A DNA stretch of 37,793 nucleotides. Origin: Nitrospina sp. (lineage in GTDB: Bacteria; Nitrospinota; Nitrospinia; Nitrospinales; JACRGP01). A program made the position numbers and the translations under genes. Under the pieces are notes generated by a model. It ran no database searches. It saw only the letters and a program-made list of their open reading frames with translations, and was not told the origin of the DNA. Numbering within the stretch: the first letter of the stretch is position 1; every line of letters begins with the position of its first letter. The DNA lies in assembly GCA_024648695.1 (NCBI GenBank), contig JACAVV010000042.1, positions 1-37,793 on the forward strand. The letters are read 5' to 3'. Shown piece after piece: positions 1 to 8,385 of the stretch.

Positions 1-225
1 AGATAAATTCAGGGGTAAAACGGGACAACATATACCCGGCATAAATCGAATACAAAAATTTATTACCTACTTTTTCAATCTTAAATTCTAAATTCCTCTA
101 ATTTCTCAATTTTTAGAGGTGCCCTAAAATAGGTTTTTTTTGGGCCGGGCTTAAATTAAAATAGGAAATGAGGGCTCTTTAGTTAGACCTTTGAGCTCCC
201 CTTTTATTCCCAAAAAGGAGGCTAT

Positions 226-711
226 ATGAAAAAAATTCTGTTATACGCATTCACTCTCTTGCTGATCACCTTGCCGGCTTATGCCAGTTCGCCTAAACAG
301 GGGGAAAAGGCACCGGACTTTTCCGTTGTTTCCATGGATGGCGGAGAGGTTTCACTTTCGAGCTTAAAAGGGAAAGTGGTCTTGATGGGCATGTTCCATA
401 TTTGCGTTCCCTGTATGAATCAGGCTATGGAATTTCAAAAGGTGAGAAACCAAATCCCGTCGGACAATTTAGTCGTCATGGGGATCAATACCAACGGCGA
501 TACTAAAAAGAATGTGAAAGAATATTTGAGCCAGTTTCCGAAGAAGATTGATTTTCCCTATTACCTCGATCCGCCCATGTCGGTTCATAAGGCCTATATT
601 CAACGGGATATGCCTACGGTGTTAATTATTGATAAAGATGGTATAATCCGTGCGCGTGGCCCGTCTGTTGGTGCTGGGCAACTGGTTCCTTATTTAAAAA
701 AAATGCTTTAA
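226..711 (+). CDS. TlpA/ResA-like periplasmic thioredoxin-fold protein
   Basis: This 161-residue protein begins with a typical signal peptide (Lys-Lys start, hydrophobic stretch to about residue 18, then an Ala-Tyr-Ala-Ser cleavage region), so it should act in the periplasm. The AhpC/TSA-Redoxin-type thioredoxin fold follows, with a CVPC active site at residues 60-63 and the cis-Pro region DMPTVLIID near residue 127. Family members reduce or exchange disulfides, for example in cytochrome c maturation, but no cytochrome gene is nearby to fix the substrate. The start is well supported by an AAAAAGGAGG ribosome binding site 5-6 nt upstream. The next gene starts about 170 nt downstream, beyond a hairpin, so it may be a separate unit. 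The fold assignment is secure; the physiological partner is unknown. Confidence 0.88.
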   Translation: MKKILLYAFTLLLITLPAYASSPKQGEKAPDFSVVSMDGGEVSLSSLKGKVVLMGMFHICVPCMNQAMEFQKVRNQIPSDNLVVMGINTNGDTKKNVKEYLSQFPKKIDFPYYLDPPMSVHKAYIQRDMPTVLIIDKDGIIRARGPSVGAGQLVPYLKKML

Positions 712-742
712 CTTTAATATTGGCAGAATTCGTCTGATACAA

Positions 743-783
743 CCCGCCTGAATAAAATTTATTAAATTGTATTCAAAGGCGGG
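743..783 (+). other. Intergenic RNA hairpin between the thioredoxin and SPOR genes
   Basis: CCCGCC then TGAATA (743-754) pair with TATTCA (770-775) and GGCGGG (778-783), with a two-A bulge. No T-tract follows, so this is not a classic intrinsic terminator. It may be an attenuator, an mRNA-stabilising stem or a weak terminator. Confidence 0.4.
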
Positions 784-878
784 GAAGCCCCGGATTGGAT
801 CTATTTCCAACTGGAAATTTATGATTCTTCTTCCCGATTTTGTTCCTTGCAATCAACCTACGCTTTCCTTTAAAGGTT

Positions 879-1778
879 ATGCTCAAAATCATTTCCAATC
901 AGAAACTGAAGTTTCCTGAAAATCATCTGGTTAAGGGCATTGCCTGTTCGGTTTTTTTAATGGCCATTTTGCTGGTTGGAAACCGAACCGCCTGGTCCTT
1001 TCCTCTTGCAGTAAAACTCCCCGATATTGTATTTGATAGCCCCAATTACATGCTTCAATTGAACGCTTATCTGGATAAGGCCAACGCTACCAAGTTTATT
1101 AAAAAGTTGAATAAAAAGGGCTATTCGGCTTTTGTATTCACTTCAAAAAAAGAACGGACTTGGTACAAGATTATGATGGGTCCTTTTAAGTCAAGGTCTC
1201 GCGCAATGAGCCAGGTCGAGGAGTTGAATGAAAAGGAGAAGATCAAAGCGATTCTGTTCACTTCCGACCATATACCTGCAAAGAAGAAACCTGCAAAAGC
1301 AATGAAATCGACTCGACCCAGGCCGGTTAAAGTGGCACCCGCGTCCTTTACAAAACTCCAGCCGGAGGTTTCCTCGGAAGATGATGATGAGTCGATATCG
1401 CCGCTTTCTCATGCAACCGTTGGAAAGCCTAATGACACTGTGGAAGTGATCATTTCCATGTTGCTAGCCTGGAAAAAAGCATGGCAGAGTCAGCGGGTCG
1501 AGCAGTACCTTGGGTTTTATTCGAGAACCTTTTCCCACAAAGCTTCGAGTTACGGGGAATGGGAGAAAGCCAGGCGATTGGCATTGACTAAGAATCACAA
1601 TATTAATATCGAAATGAGCGATATCCGGATCCTTGAGGGAACCGATACCATTCAAATTTCCTTCACTCAAAAATACGAATCGGACGGTTTCTCGGATATT
1701 GGCAAAAAAACCTTGATCTGGAAGCTGGAAAATTCTGAATGGGTCATCGTCAAAGAGTTGTGGAATGCTTCGTCTTGA
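879..1778 (+). CDS. Membrane-anchored SPOR-domain protein with C-terminal NTF2/SnoaL-like domain
   Basis: I place the start at ATG 879 (299 residues). An in-frame TTG at 840 is possible, but the ATG has an AAAGG sequence a few bases upstream and still leaves a basic N-terminus before the membrane anchor. One hydrophobic segment (about residues 22-38) is followed by a SPOR-like region (about 58-130; YMLQLNAYLDKANATKF and WYKIMMGPFKSRSRA are typical). SPOR domains bind denuded peptidoglycan at division sites. A basic, Pro/Ala-rich linker leads to a C-terminal domain (about 187-299; LLAWKKAWQSQRVEQYLGFY). It resembles the SnoaL/NTF2-like domain found on L,D-transpeptidase-associated proteins. 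It is probably an envelope protein facing the periplasm; no catalytic residues are evident. Confidence 0.78.
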   Translation: MLKIISNQKLKFPENHLVKGIACSVFLMAILLVGNRTAWSFPLAVKLPDIVFDSPNYMLQLNAYLDKANATKFIKKLNKKGYSAFVFTSKKERTWYKIMMGPFKSRSRAMSQVEELNEKEKIKAILFTSDHIPAKKKPAKAMKSTRPRPVKVAPASFTKLQPEVSSEDDDESISPLSHATVGKPNDTVEVIISMLLAWKKAWQSQRVEQYLGFYSRTFSHKASSYGEWEKARRLALTKNHNINIEMSDIRILEGTDTIQISFTQKYESDGFSDIGKKTLIWKLENSEWVIVKELWNASS

Positions 1779-1837
1779 TATAATAATTATCCGGGACTCG
1801 GCCTGGTCAGACGATTAGAGCCTGTAAGGTTTTCTCA

Positions 1838-2995
1838 ATGCGCATCTTTTATTTTTCGAGAATTGATATTTCCAGAGAAGATGCAAGCACCCGGCACGTT
1901 TCCGAATTTTGTTGCCAGATGGCAATTTTGGGACACGATATCACTTTATTCATTCCGGACCTGGGTAGCAGAAAAAGTCTGGATGGCGTGAAGATGGCCT
2001 ACGTCCCGGTTTTCAGTAAAAAACCGTCCGTCACTTTTATCTCCTTTTACCTTTCCCTGTTTTTTGTTTTTTTAGTCAAATACTTTCAGCTTCGACCTGA
2101 TGTGGTTTACACACGCCACCAGCAAATGGAATGGCTGTGTACCTGGCTCCGTCTGTTGCTTAAATTCATTTATGTGGTCGAGGTGAATGGTCATGCGACT
2201 CATGAGATGAAGATGAATTCCGTTTCCCCCTGGAAAGTGTTTATGGTTCATTGGATGGAGTTTTTCCTGTTTCGTCTGGCAGACCAAATAGTTACCTCCT
2301 CCGCCCATTTACGCTCTGCGTTTTGCAGAGATTATGGACTGGATCCGGATCATTTTTTGGTGGTGAGTAATGCCGCAAATCCGGAATCTTTCCAACCCAG
2401 AGATGTGCAGGAATGCCGCCGGAGTTTGGGTCTGGGTGAGGATAAGCGTTACCTCCTGTTCCTGGGGTCGTTCAAAAAGTGGCATGCTTTGGATCCAATA
2501 CTTGAAGCGGTTCCGGCTCTTGTGCTCAAATATCCAGACCTGCATTTGATGATGGTTGGTGATGGCGAGCAAAGATCCTCTCTGGAAACTCTCAGTGAAA
2601 AACTGGGTTTGAAAGATCGTGTCCTGTTTATGGGCCAAAAGGTCTATGAGGAAGTGCCGGTCTGGATCAATTCCGCGGATATATGTTTGGCCTCTTTGAA
2701 AGATCATCCGGGAGTATCTCCCTTAAAAATTTTTGATTATATGTCTTGTGGTAAACCGGTGGTCAGCAACGGTGTGGGAGGCCTTAAAGAATTTTTTGAA
2801 CAACACGCTATCGGGGTGTTGGTGGAGTCGATGTCGTCTGAGGCCTGGCAGGATGCTATTTCACAGTTGCTTGATGACCCGGAACGTATAGCATCTTGTG
2901 GGGCCAATGGACGGTCTGCGGTATTGAAGTTTTTCAATTGGGAATACGTGTGCGGCCAAATCGAAAAAACCTTAAAGTCCCTGGTCAATTCCTGA
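1838..2995 (+). CDS. GT4-family glycosyltransferase (GT-B fold)
   Basis: This 385-residue protein has both halves of a retaining GT-B enzyme. The N-terminal half has FSRIDISREDASTRHV and RPDVVYTRHQQMEW. The C-terminal nucleotide-sugar half has LLFLGSFKKWHALD, LMMVGDGEQR and the acceptor/phosphate motif SPLKIFDYMSCGKPVV near residue 290. The usual Glu in the E-x7-E motif appears as Asp (FDYM), a tolerated variation. The family transfers sugars from UDP- or GDP-sugars to lipids, polysaccharides or proteins; the donor and acceptor cannot be read here. There is no signal peptide, so it is cytosolic or peripheral on the inner membrane. The stop codon overlaps the start of the next gene by 1 nt (TGATG), which implies translational coupling to the beta-barrel protein. 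Confidence 0.87.
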   Translation: MRIFYFSRIDISREDASTRHVSEFCCQMAILGHDITLFIPDLGSRKSLDGVKMAYVPVFSKKPSVTFISFYLSLFFVFLVKYFQLRPDVVYTRHQQMEWLCTWLRLLLKFIYVVEVNGHATHEMKMNSVSPWKVFMVHWMEFFLFRLADQIVTSSAHLRSAFCRDYGLDPDHFLVVSNAANPESFQPRDVQECRRSLGLGEDKRYLLFLGSFKKWHALDPILEAVPALVLKYPDLHLMMVGDGEQRSSLETLSEKLGLKDRVLFMGQKVYEEVPVWINSADICLASLKDHPGVSPLKIFDYMSCGKPVVSNGVGGLKEFFEQHAIGVLVESMSSEAWQDAISQLLDDPERIASCGANGRSAVLKFFNWEYVCGQIEKTLKSLVNS

Positions 2996-4125
2996 TGAAC
3001 TTTGCACGACTTTTATTGATTGCCCTGGCCTTTCAGAGTATTCCTTCGTTCACATGGGCGATTGAGACCAATTGGGAAACGCGTTTTTTATCCCGCGCTC
3101 TTTTTGTGGTCGATCCGCCTGAGGAATTCGAAAGGGTCGATAGAGAAGCCGAATTGCTGTTGGGTGTGGAAGGCAACGCCTGGCGTTTCAATGGATGGAA
3201 TGTGGACTACGAGCTCACCGGCCGATTCGACTATGTAGGGGGTCCTCGCGAAGAGGCGGATTTGAGTGAGGATTTTGATGCGGATTTTTTCCGTGCCTGG
3301 ATTCGAATCGACAACGAGACGTTTAAACTGCGTGGTGGCAGGCAACAGATTCTGTTTGGTGCAGGCGCCTTATATCGTCCTTTGGGCTTGTTCGACACTC
3401 GTAATATTTCCGGCATCGCTCCACTCACCCAGGGAGTGGACGGGGTACGGGCGACTTACTTTTTAAATGCAACTTCGTCCCTGGAAAGCTGGGTGGTGCC
3501 TGCCAGGAAAGGCGACCGGGCGATCGTCGGAGTTAGAGGCGAGGCGGTGGTGAAAGATCTGGATGTGGGTGCTGTGTTTCAGTACCATCCACAAACCGAA
3601 CTGGACACCTTGATAGATTTTGATCTGGAGCTATACCAGTTCGGCTATCATGTGAAAGGTGAAAAGACTATTGGATACTGGAATGAAGGTCGTCTGGATA
3701 TCGAGCAGGGGGTTGCGGGAAATCCTGTCCGATTCGATACAGTTTTCGGGATCGATTACACGTTTGATGTGGGTGAAGGATTGCATGCCCTGGTTGAGTA
3801 TTTTTTTTCCACTCGCGAAGACGGGTTTTCCCGAATGGACTTGTTGGGCGACAATACCATCCATCAACTGGGTTTGCTTCTTGACCAGCCCATTGGGATC
3901 AGTCTGGCGTGGAAAGCTTTTACCTTTATCGATTTGGTCGACGGCAGTTTTCAATTCGTACCGCAAATCGAATATTCCATTACCGATCAGGCCTTTTTGT
4001 ACCTCACTGGAAACTGGGGGGGGAACTTTGGCGGAAACGAGGAACCCGGCCGTTTGTTTTTGGAAAGCCCCCGGTTTAATGGGAGCGAATCTAAAGTGGG
4101 CTTGACTTTATTGATTTATATCTGA
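2995..4125 (+). CDS. Predicted outer-membrane beta-barrel (porin-like) protein
   Basis: The start at ATG 2995 (376 residues) is chosen because it overlaps the upstream stop by 1 nt and immediately gives a signal peptide (FARLLLIALAFQSIPSFTWA). The upstream in-frame extension would run through the glycosyltransferase gene. The mature part is made of alternating hydrophobic/polar strands rich in aromatic and acidic residues (for example FRAWIRIDNETFKLRGGRQQ, ALVEYFFSTRED). It ends in a hydrophobic strand, LTLLIYI, as expected of outer-membrane barrels. I do not recognise a named family; it resembles alginate-export or DUF1302-type porins in general texture only. Its position between a glycosyltransferase and a Lol-like ABC transporter suggests a role in moving an envelope molecule. 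Confidence 0.7.
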   Translation: MNFARLLLIALAFQSIPSFTWAIETNWETRFLSRALFVVDPPEEFERVDREAELLLGVEGNAWRFNGWNVDYELTGRFDYVGGPREEADLSEDFDADFFRAWIRIDNETFKLRGGRQQILFGAGALYRPLGLFDTRNISGIAPLTQGVDGVRATYFLNATSSLESWVVPARKGDRAIVGVRGEAVVKDLDVGAVFQYHPQTELDTLIDFDLELYQFGYHVKGEKTIGYWNEGRLDIEQGVAGNPVRFDTVFGIDYTFDVGEGLHALVEYFFSTREDGFSRMDLLGDNTIHQLGLLLDQPIGISLAWKAFTFIDLVDGSFQFVPQIEYSITDQAFLYLTGNWGGNFGGNEEPGRLFLESPRFNGSESKVGLTLLIYI

Positions 4126-4191
4126 ATAGTATTAGATAGCCCCATTCTACTGTACTGTCCTTAACCTTCATGTGATTTGAACCCTAACTCC

Positions 4192-4890
4192 ATGCTGGAA
4201 TTAAAACAGGTAAGCAAAACCTACCGTGTGGGCAACCAGGATTTTCCTGCGCTCAAAAACATCTCCCTCACCATCGAAGAAAATGCTTTCATGTCTTTTG
4301 TCGGTCCCTCGGGGTCCGGCAAAACCACTTTGCTCAATCTTATGGGAGGGTTGGACCGGCCGACCTCCGGCCAGGTGCTTTTTGATGGCGCGCAACTTGA
4401 GTCTATGAACCGAAGCGAGTTAGCGCAAATTCGTAAACAGCATATCGGGTTTATATTCCAATCGCACAACCTGCTACCGGTTTACTCGGTCTATGAGAAT
4501 GTGTTGTTTCCACTTTTATTGAACCATTTGAAGGAGCAGGATGCTCGAGAGCGAGTGATGGCTTTGGTTGAAAAAGTGGGGTTAACCGAACAGGCGAATA
4601 AAAAACCTGCCGAGTTGTCTGGCGGCCAATGCCAGAGGGTTGCAATTGCCAGGGCTTTGATCAAGCGGCCCAAACTGGTGTTGGCAGACGAACCCACAGC
4701 TAACCTGGATACCGAAAACTCGTTTCGTATTTTGGAATTGATGCAGGATCTCAATGAACAGTACGGCGCGGCATTTGTTTTTTCGACTCACGATCAGCGT
4801 GTGACCCAATTCATCAATCGCGAAGTCCGGTTGGAAGACGGCGCCGTTTTATGGGACAAGGCCAAAAACGGGAATGGTGAGTTGGAGTGA
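4192..4890 (+). CDS. LolD/MacB-type ABC transporter ATP-binding protein
   Basis: From ATG 4192 this is a 232-residue ATPase of normal LolD/FtsE size; a TTG at 4177 would add five residues and neither has an obvious ribosome binding site. All ABC motifs are present: Walker A GPSGSGKT at residues 38-45, the Q-loop (FIFQSHNLLP), the signature LSGGQCQRVAIARAL, Walker B LVLADEPTAN and the H-loop STHD. It would power the two permeases encoded directly downstream. In the family, this ATPase type drives mechanotransmission across the inner membrane (lipoprotein release by LolCDE, efflux by MacB, hydrolase activation by FtsEX) rather than conventional import. The specific substrate is not known. Confidence 0.9.
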   Translation: MLELKQVSKTYRVGNQDFPALKNISLTIEENAFMSFVGPSGSGKTTLLNLMGGLDRPTSGQVLFDGAQLESMNRSELAQIRKQHIGFIFQSHNLLPVYSVYENVLFPLLLNHLKEQDARERVMALVEKVGLTEQANKKPAELSGGQCQRVAIARALIKRPKLVLADEPTANLDTENSFRILELMQDLNEQYGAAFVFSTHDQRVTQFINREVRLEDGAVLWDKAKNGNGELE

Positions 4891-4918
4891 AGGTTAGCAA
4901 CCATTGAATGATTAGAGA

Positions 4919-6094
4919 ATGAATATGCTCATTCAATTCGCAATAAAAAATTTTCTACGACAGGGATTGCGCTCGATTCTCAATGTACTCATCACAGCCA
5001 TCACTATCGTAACGGTTATCTTCAACCTGTCGCTGTTGAATGGGTTCCAGGCGCGCGCGACCCTGAACATGGTCAAAACCGATGTGGCCGGGGGACATTA
5101 CCGAATTGCCGGATTCGACCTGCTGTCTCCTACTGAGTGGGAGGATCATACGGGTCTTGTCCCTGATTCCTTAAAAGCTTTGCCCGAAGACCAAAAGGCG
5201 GAAACCTTGATCCTGCAAGGGCAGATTTTTCCCAACAATCGACTGTACCCTGTGCAAATGCGTGGGGTAGGACCTGGCCAGGAATTGCTGGATTTGCCCT
5301 TGCAAGGATTGAAACGATTCCCCGAAAAAATTACGGATCAAATTCCCGTGGTTATCGGAACCAAGATGGCTGAACGTACCCATTTAAAACAAGGCGATTC
5401 GGTGGTTTTGAAGTGGCGGGACAAATTTGGCGCGGTGGATGCCCGGGATATCCTGGTGGTGGATGTCGTGAAATTGTTGAATCCCAGAGTGGATGAGGGC
5501 ATGGTGTGGTTGCGGCTGGACCATTTACAGGATATGGCGCGCAGGGAAGGGGAGGTCAGTTGGGTGGCAGTTGAGTTATTTCAGGGGCCCGTGCCAGATA
5601 TGGAATTTCATTCTGTGGACGACTTGATGAAGGATCTCCTCATCCTCCTGAAAAATGACCGCAGAAATTCTATCATACTCTGGATCATTCTGATGTTTCT
5701 TGCGGGTATCAGCGTGTTCAACACGCAAATCCTGAATGTGTTCAAACGGCAAAAGGAAATCGGAACCCTGCTGGCACTTGGTGTGGAATCGAAACAGGTG
5801 GTGCGAATTTTCACCTGGGAAGGCGCCGTCACGGCGGGGATATCTGTCGTGGTGGCGGGTTTGATTGCTGTACCTTTGTTCATGTGGTTTCAAACCGTAG
5901 GATTGGATGTGTCCCACCTGGAGGAATCGACCATCCCTGTTCGCGATGCGATTTTCCTGGAGTTCAATCCCTTTGAAATTTTTTATTCCATTACAGTGGT
6001 GGTTGCCTTGACGATATTAGTCGCATGGTTGCCGGTTCGAAAAATTTCTCACATGGATCCCACTCTTGCATTGAGAGGAAAGGCGATCACATGA
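4919..6094 (+). CDS. FtsX/MacB-type ABC transporter permease (first subunit)
   Basis: This 391-residue permease has the typical four-segment topology. There is one N-terminal helix (about residues 18-43), then a large periplasmic domain (about 45-240). Three C-terminal helices follow (about 243-270, 300-325 and 350-378), with the FtsX-domain signature VFKRQKEIGTLLALG. The C-terminus HMDPTLALRGK is the usual MacB/LolC-like end. It overlaps the next permease by 4 nt (ATGA), so the two are made together and probably form a heterodimer as LolC and LolE do. The substrate is unknown. Confidence 0.87.
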   Translation: MNMLIQFAIKNFLRQGLRSILNVLITAITIVTVIFNLSLLNGFQARATLNMVKTDVAGGHYRIAGFDLLSPTEWEDHTGLVPDSLKALPEDQKAETLILQGQIFPNNRLYPVQMRGVGPGQELLDLPLQGLKRFPEKITDQIPVVIGTKMAERTHLKQGDSVVLKWRDKFGAVDARDILVVDVVKLLNPRVDEGMVWLRLDHLQDMARREGEVSWVAVELFQGPVPDMEFHSVDDLMKDLLILLKNDRRNSIILWIILMFLAGISVFNTQILNVFKRQKEIGTLLALGVESKQVVRIFTWEGAVTAGISVVVAGLIAVPLFMWFQTVGLDVSHLEESTIPVRDAIFLEFNPFEIFYSITVVVALTILVAWLPVRKISHMDPTLALRGKAIT

Positions 6095-7386
6095 TCCGTT
6101 GGCTGATCCAGGGCATTGTCCGGGATAAAACGCGTTTTTTGTTTCCTTTCATTGTTGTGGGAGTGGGTGTGGCTTTGATGATCACCATGCTGGGTTTTAT
6201 GGACGGGATTTTCATGAGCATGGTCGAGACGACTTCCATTCTGGATACCGGGCACTTGCGCCTGGTCAACAAGGCTTACTACGATGAAGAACATCTGAAT
6301 CCGATGGACCGGGCTTTGGGTGGGCAAAAGGCAACGGGGAAATGGTTGGAAGAACACAGCGGTACCTCCATTCAATGGTTGCCAAGAATTCGCTGGGGAG
6401 CCATTCTCGATGTGCCGGATGAGCAGGGTGAAACATTGAGTCAAACTCCCATTCAGGGAATGGCTATGGATTTGTCTTCCGCCTCTCCAGAGATTGAGCG
6501 GTTGAAACTTCAAAAGTCATTAGTTCAGGGGAGCCTTCCGCAACATCGTTTTGAAATGTTGATTGGTTACCAATTGGCAGAGACGCTCGATTTGCAACCC
6601 GGCGATAGCGTTACATTGATCGGGCAGTCTTTTGATGGCGGCCTGGCATCGGATAACTACAAGGTGACAGGGTTGATCCGGTTCGGTGTGTTTGCCATGG
6701 ACAAAAAAATGGCCCTCATTGATTTGAAAGATGCGCAGGATACATTTTATATGGAGGACATGGTCACCGAGTGGCTTGGGTTTTTCCCATCGCGTGTGGC
6801 TTTTCAGGATTATGGCAGAAGGAAAATGGAGCTGGAACCTGAATTGAAGGCATTGAAGAGTCAGCCGCCCGCTGGTTGGTATGTGGATGATGATCCCATT
6901 TTGCTGACGATTCTGGAACAACGGAATATGGATGAAATGGCGAAAATGTTTTTGTTGATTCGGGGAATCCTGTTGGTCATCTTTACCTTTTTGATGGTGC
7001 TGGTACTGTGGAATGCAGCCTTATTGAACGGGATTCACCGCTATGGGGAAATGGGTCTGCGCCTGGCTTTGGGAGAAACTCATATACGCCTGGTGGGTCT
7101 CGCGGTGTTCGAAGCCTTGGTCATTGGATGTGCCGGAGCGTTAGCGGGATCGCTTCTGGGCGGGGGATTGGTCTGGTACCTGCAGGAAGTGGGAGTCGAT
7201 ATGGGCGATGCCTTTGCTCAATCAGGCATGATGTTAACCGATGTCATGCGCGGTCGATTGAGCCTGGAAGGTTTTGTTTACGGCATCGTTCCCGGTTTGG
7301 CGGCCAGTGCTTTGGGTACGCTGTGTGCCAGTTTTGCCATCTTTAAACGCTCGGAAGCCAATCTGTTCCGCGAAATGGAAGTGTGA
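6091..7386 (+). CDS. FtsX/MacB-type ABC transporter permease (second subunit)
   Basis: The start is ATG 6091, in the 4-nt ATGA overlap with the upstream permease; a longer in-frame reading would run back into that gene. The 431-residue protein repeats the same design: a basic start, a membrane helix (FLFPFIVVGVGVALMITMLG), a long periplasmic domain, and three C-terminal helices beginning near residue 285 (LLIRGILLVIFTFLMVLVLW). The FtsX-type motif is MGLRLALGETH. Its sequence is clearly different from the first permease, so the transporter is likely asymmetric. The LolA-like gene starts 4 nt after its stop, supporting one operon. Confidence 0.86.
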   Translation: MIRWLIQGIVRDKTRFLFPFIVVGVGVALMITMLGFMDGIFMSMVETTSILDTGHLRLVNKAYYDEEHLNPMDRALGGQKATGKWLEEHSGTSIQWLPRIRWGAILDVPDEQGETLSQTPIQGMAMDLSSASPEIERLKLQKSLVQGSLPQHRFEMLIGYQLAETLDLQPGDSVTLIGQSFDGGLASDNYKVTGLIRFGVFAMDKKMALIDLKDAQDTFYMEDMVTEWLGFFPSRVAFQDYGRRKMELEPELKALKSQPPAGWYVDDDPILLTILEQRNMDEMAKMFLLIRGILLVIFTFLMVLVLWNAALLNGIHRYGEMGLRLALGETHIRLVGLAVFEALVIGCAGALAGSLLGGGLVWYLQEVGVDMGDAFAQSGMMLTDVMRGRLSLEGFVYGIVPGLAASALGTLCASFAIFKRSEANLFREMEV

Positions 7387-7390
7387 CTGT

Positions 7391-8182
7391 ATGCTGAATA
7401 CGATCTCAAAAATACCTGCTCAATGGAAAAAAACTTTATTCATTCTTACATTTAGTTTTGGCGCTTTTTTCTCGTGGCCAGTCTTTTTTATTTCTGCAGA
7501 GGAAATTGACGCCAATGCCCTGGTGCGCGCTGTCGACGAAAACCTTTGGGCCACCACAAAGTTTATCGCGGGACGCCTGATTATTGATAACGGAAGACGT
7601 GTGCGCACTCTGAAAATGGATACCTGGATGCAGGGAGTGACTCGTTCATACAGCGTTTACAAATCACCGGCCCGCGAAAAGGGGACCAAAATGCTCAAGC
7701 GTGATAGCAAACTATGGATGTACACACCACGCACTGACCGCAAATTGCTGATTGCCGGGCACCTCCTTCGCCAATCCATGATGGGTAGCGATTTGTCTTA
7801 TGAAGATATGATGGAAGATAAAAAATTGAGCAAGGCCTACAACGCCATGGTGGATCGCAGGGAAACTATTGAGGGTAAAGAGTACCTGGTTCTGCACCTA
7901 ATCGCCAACGACAAAACCACGACCTATCAATCGCGCCTCGGCTGGGTCGATCCCGAAAAAAAGATTGTTCGGAAGGAAGAGTTGTATGCCAAAAGTGGCA
8001 AATTATTGAAGAAGGTGGATTACCTGGACTATCGAAAAATCGGGAATCGGCTGTTCCCCAAAAAAGTGATTTTCCGCGATACGCTTAAAACGAACACTCA
8101 AACCACCTATGTGTTCGATGAAATCCAGTTCGACGTGGATATCCCCAAAAAATATTTTTCCCAAAGCATCCTCAAACGCTAG
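7391..8182 (+). CDS. LolA-like periplasmic outer-membrane lipoprotein-sorting protein
   Basis: I choose ATG 7391 (263 residues), just after the permease stop, because it gives an N-terminal hydrophobic signal segment (TLFILTFSFGAFFSW) ending near ISAEE. The mature part matches the LolA-like 'outer membrane lipoprotein-sorting' group: GVTRSYSVYKSPAREKGTKML, the WMYTPRTDRKLLIAGHLLRQSMMGSDLSYEDM core, and LGWVDPEKKIVRKEELY. This group has an open, hydrophobic-lined barrel that carries acyl chains across the periplasm. Encoded with an ABC ATPase, two permeases and an outer-membrane barrel, it probably accepts or passes on a lipidic cargo. It need not be the housekeeping LolA, which is usually shorter. 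Confidence 0.85.
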   Translation: MLNTISKIPAQWKKTLFILTFSFGAFFSWPVFFISAEEIDANALVRAVDENLWATTKFIAGRLIIDNGRRVRTLKMDTWMQGVTRSYSVYKSPAREKGTKMLKRDSKLWMYTPRTDRKLLIAGHLLRQSMMGSDLSYEDMMEDKKLSKAYNAMVDRRETIEGKEYLVLHLIANDKTTTYQSRLGWVDPEKKIVRKEELYAKSGKLLKKVDYLDYRKIGNRLFPKKVIFRDTLKTNTQTTYVFDEIQFDVDIPKKYFSQSILKR

Positions 8183-8320
8183 CCAGGCAACGCCTTGAGG
8201 TGGCACCGGGCGACTGGGGGTGACTTGCTCCCGCGCCGGGACTGGTGGCCTGAGTTATACTTTCAAAAATTTCCCCTCGCCCCTTGTGGGAGAGGATTAG
8301 GATGGGAGCAGAAGAGGTCG
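8183..8320. repeat. GC-rich degenerate palindromic intergenic repeats
   Basis: Two imperfect palindromes lie between the LolA-like and HTTM genes. At 8275-8295, CCTCGCCC pairs with GGGAGAGG around a 5-nt loop, one mismatch away from a perfect stem. It resembles the CCTCTCCC/GGGAGAGG intergenic repeats dispersed in many bacterial genomes. A second imperfect GC-rich stem lies around 8203-8250. Copy number elsewhere in the genome cannot be judged from this window. Confidence 0.4.
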
Positions 8321-8385
8321 AAGGCTCTCCTTTGGAGGTCCCCATATTACTGGCAGACAACTTTAAAAAATCACTATCCTGGTCC

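Noticed and set aside
1-225. Possible gene or promoter in the left flank
   Set aside because: AT-rich sequence with no frame, repeat or reliable promoter; only the thioredoxin ribosome binding site near 216 is convincing.
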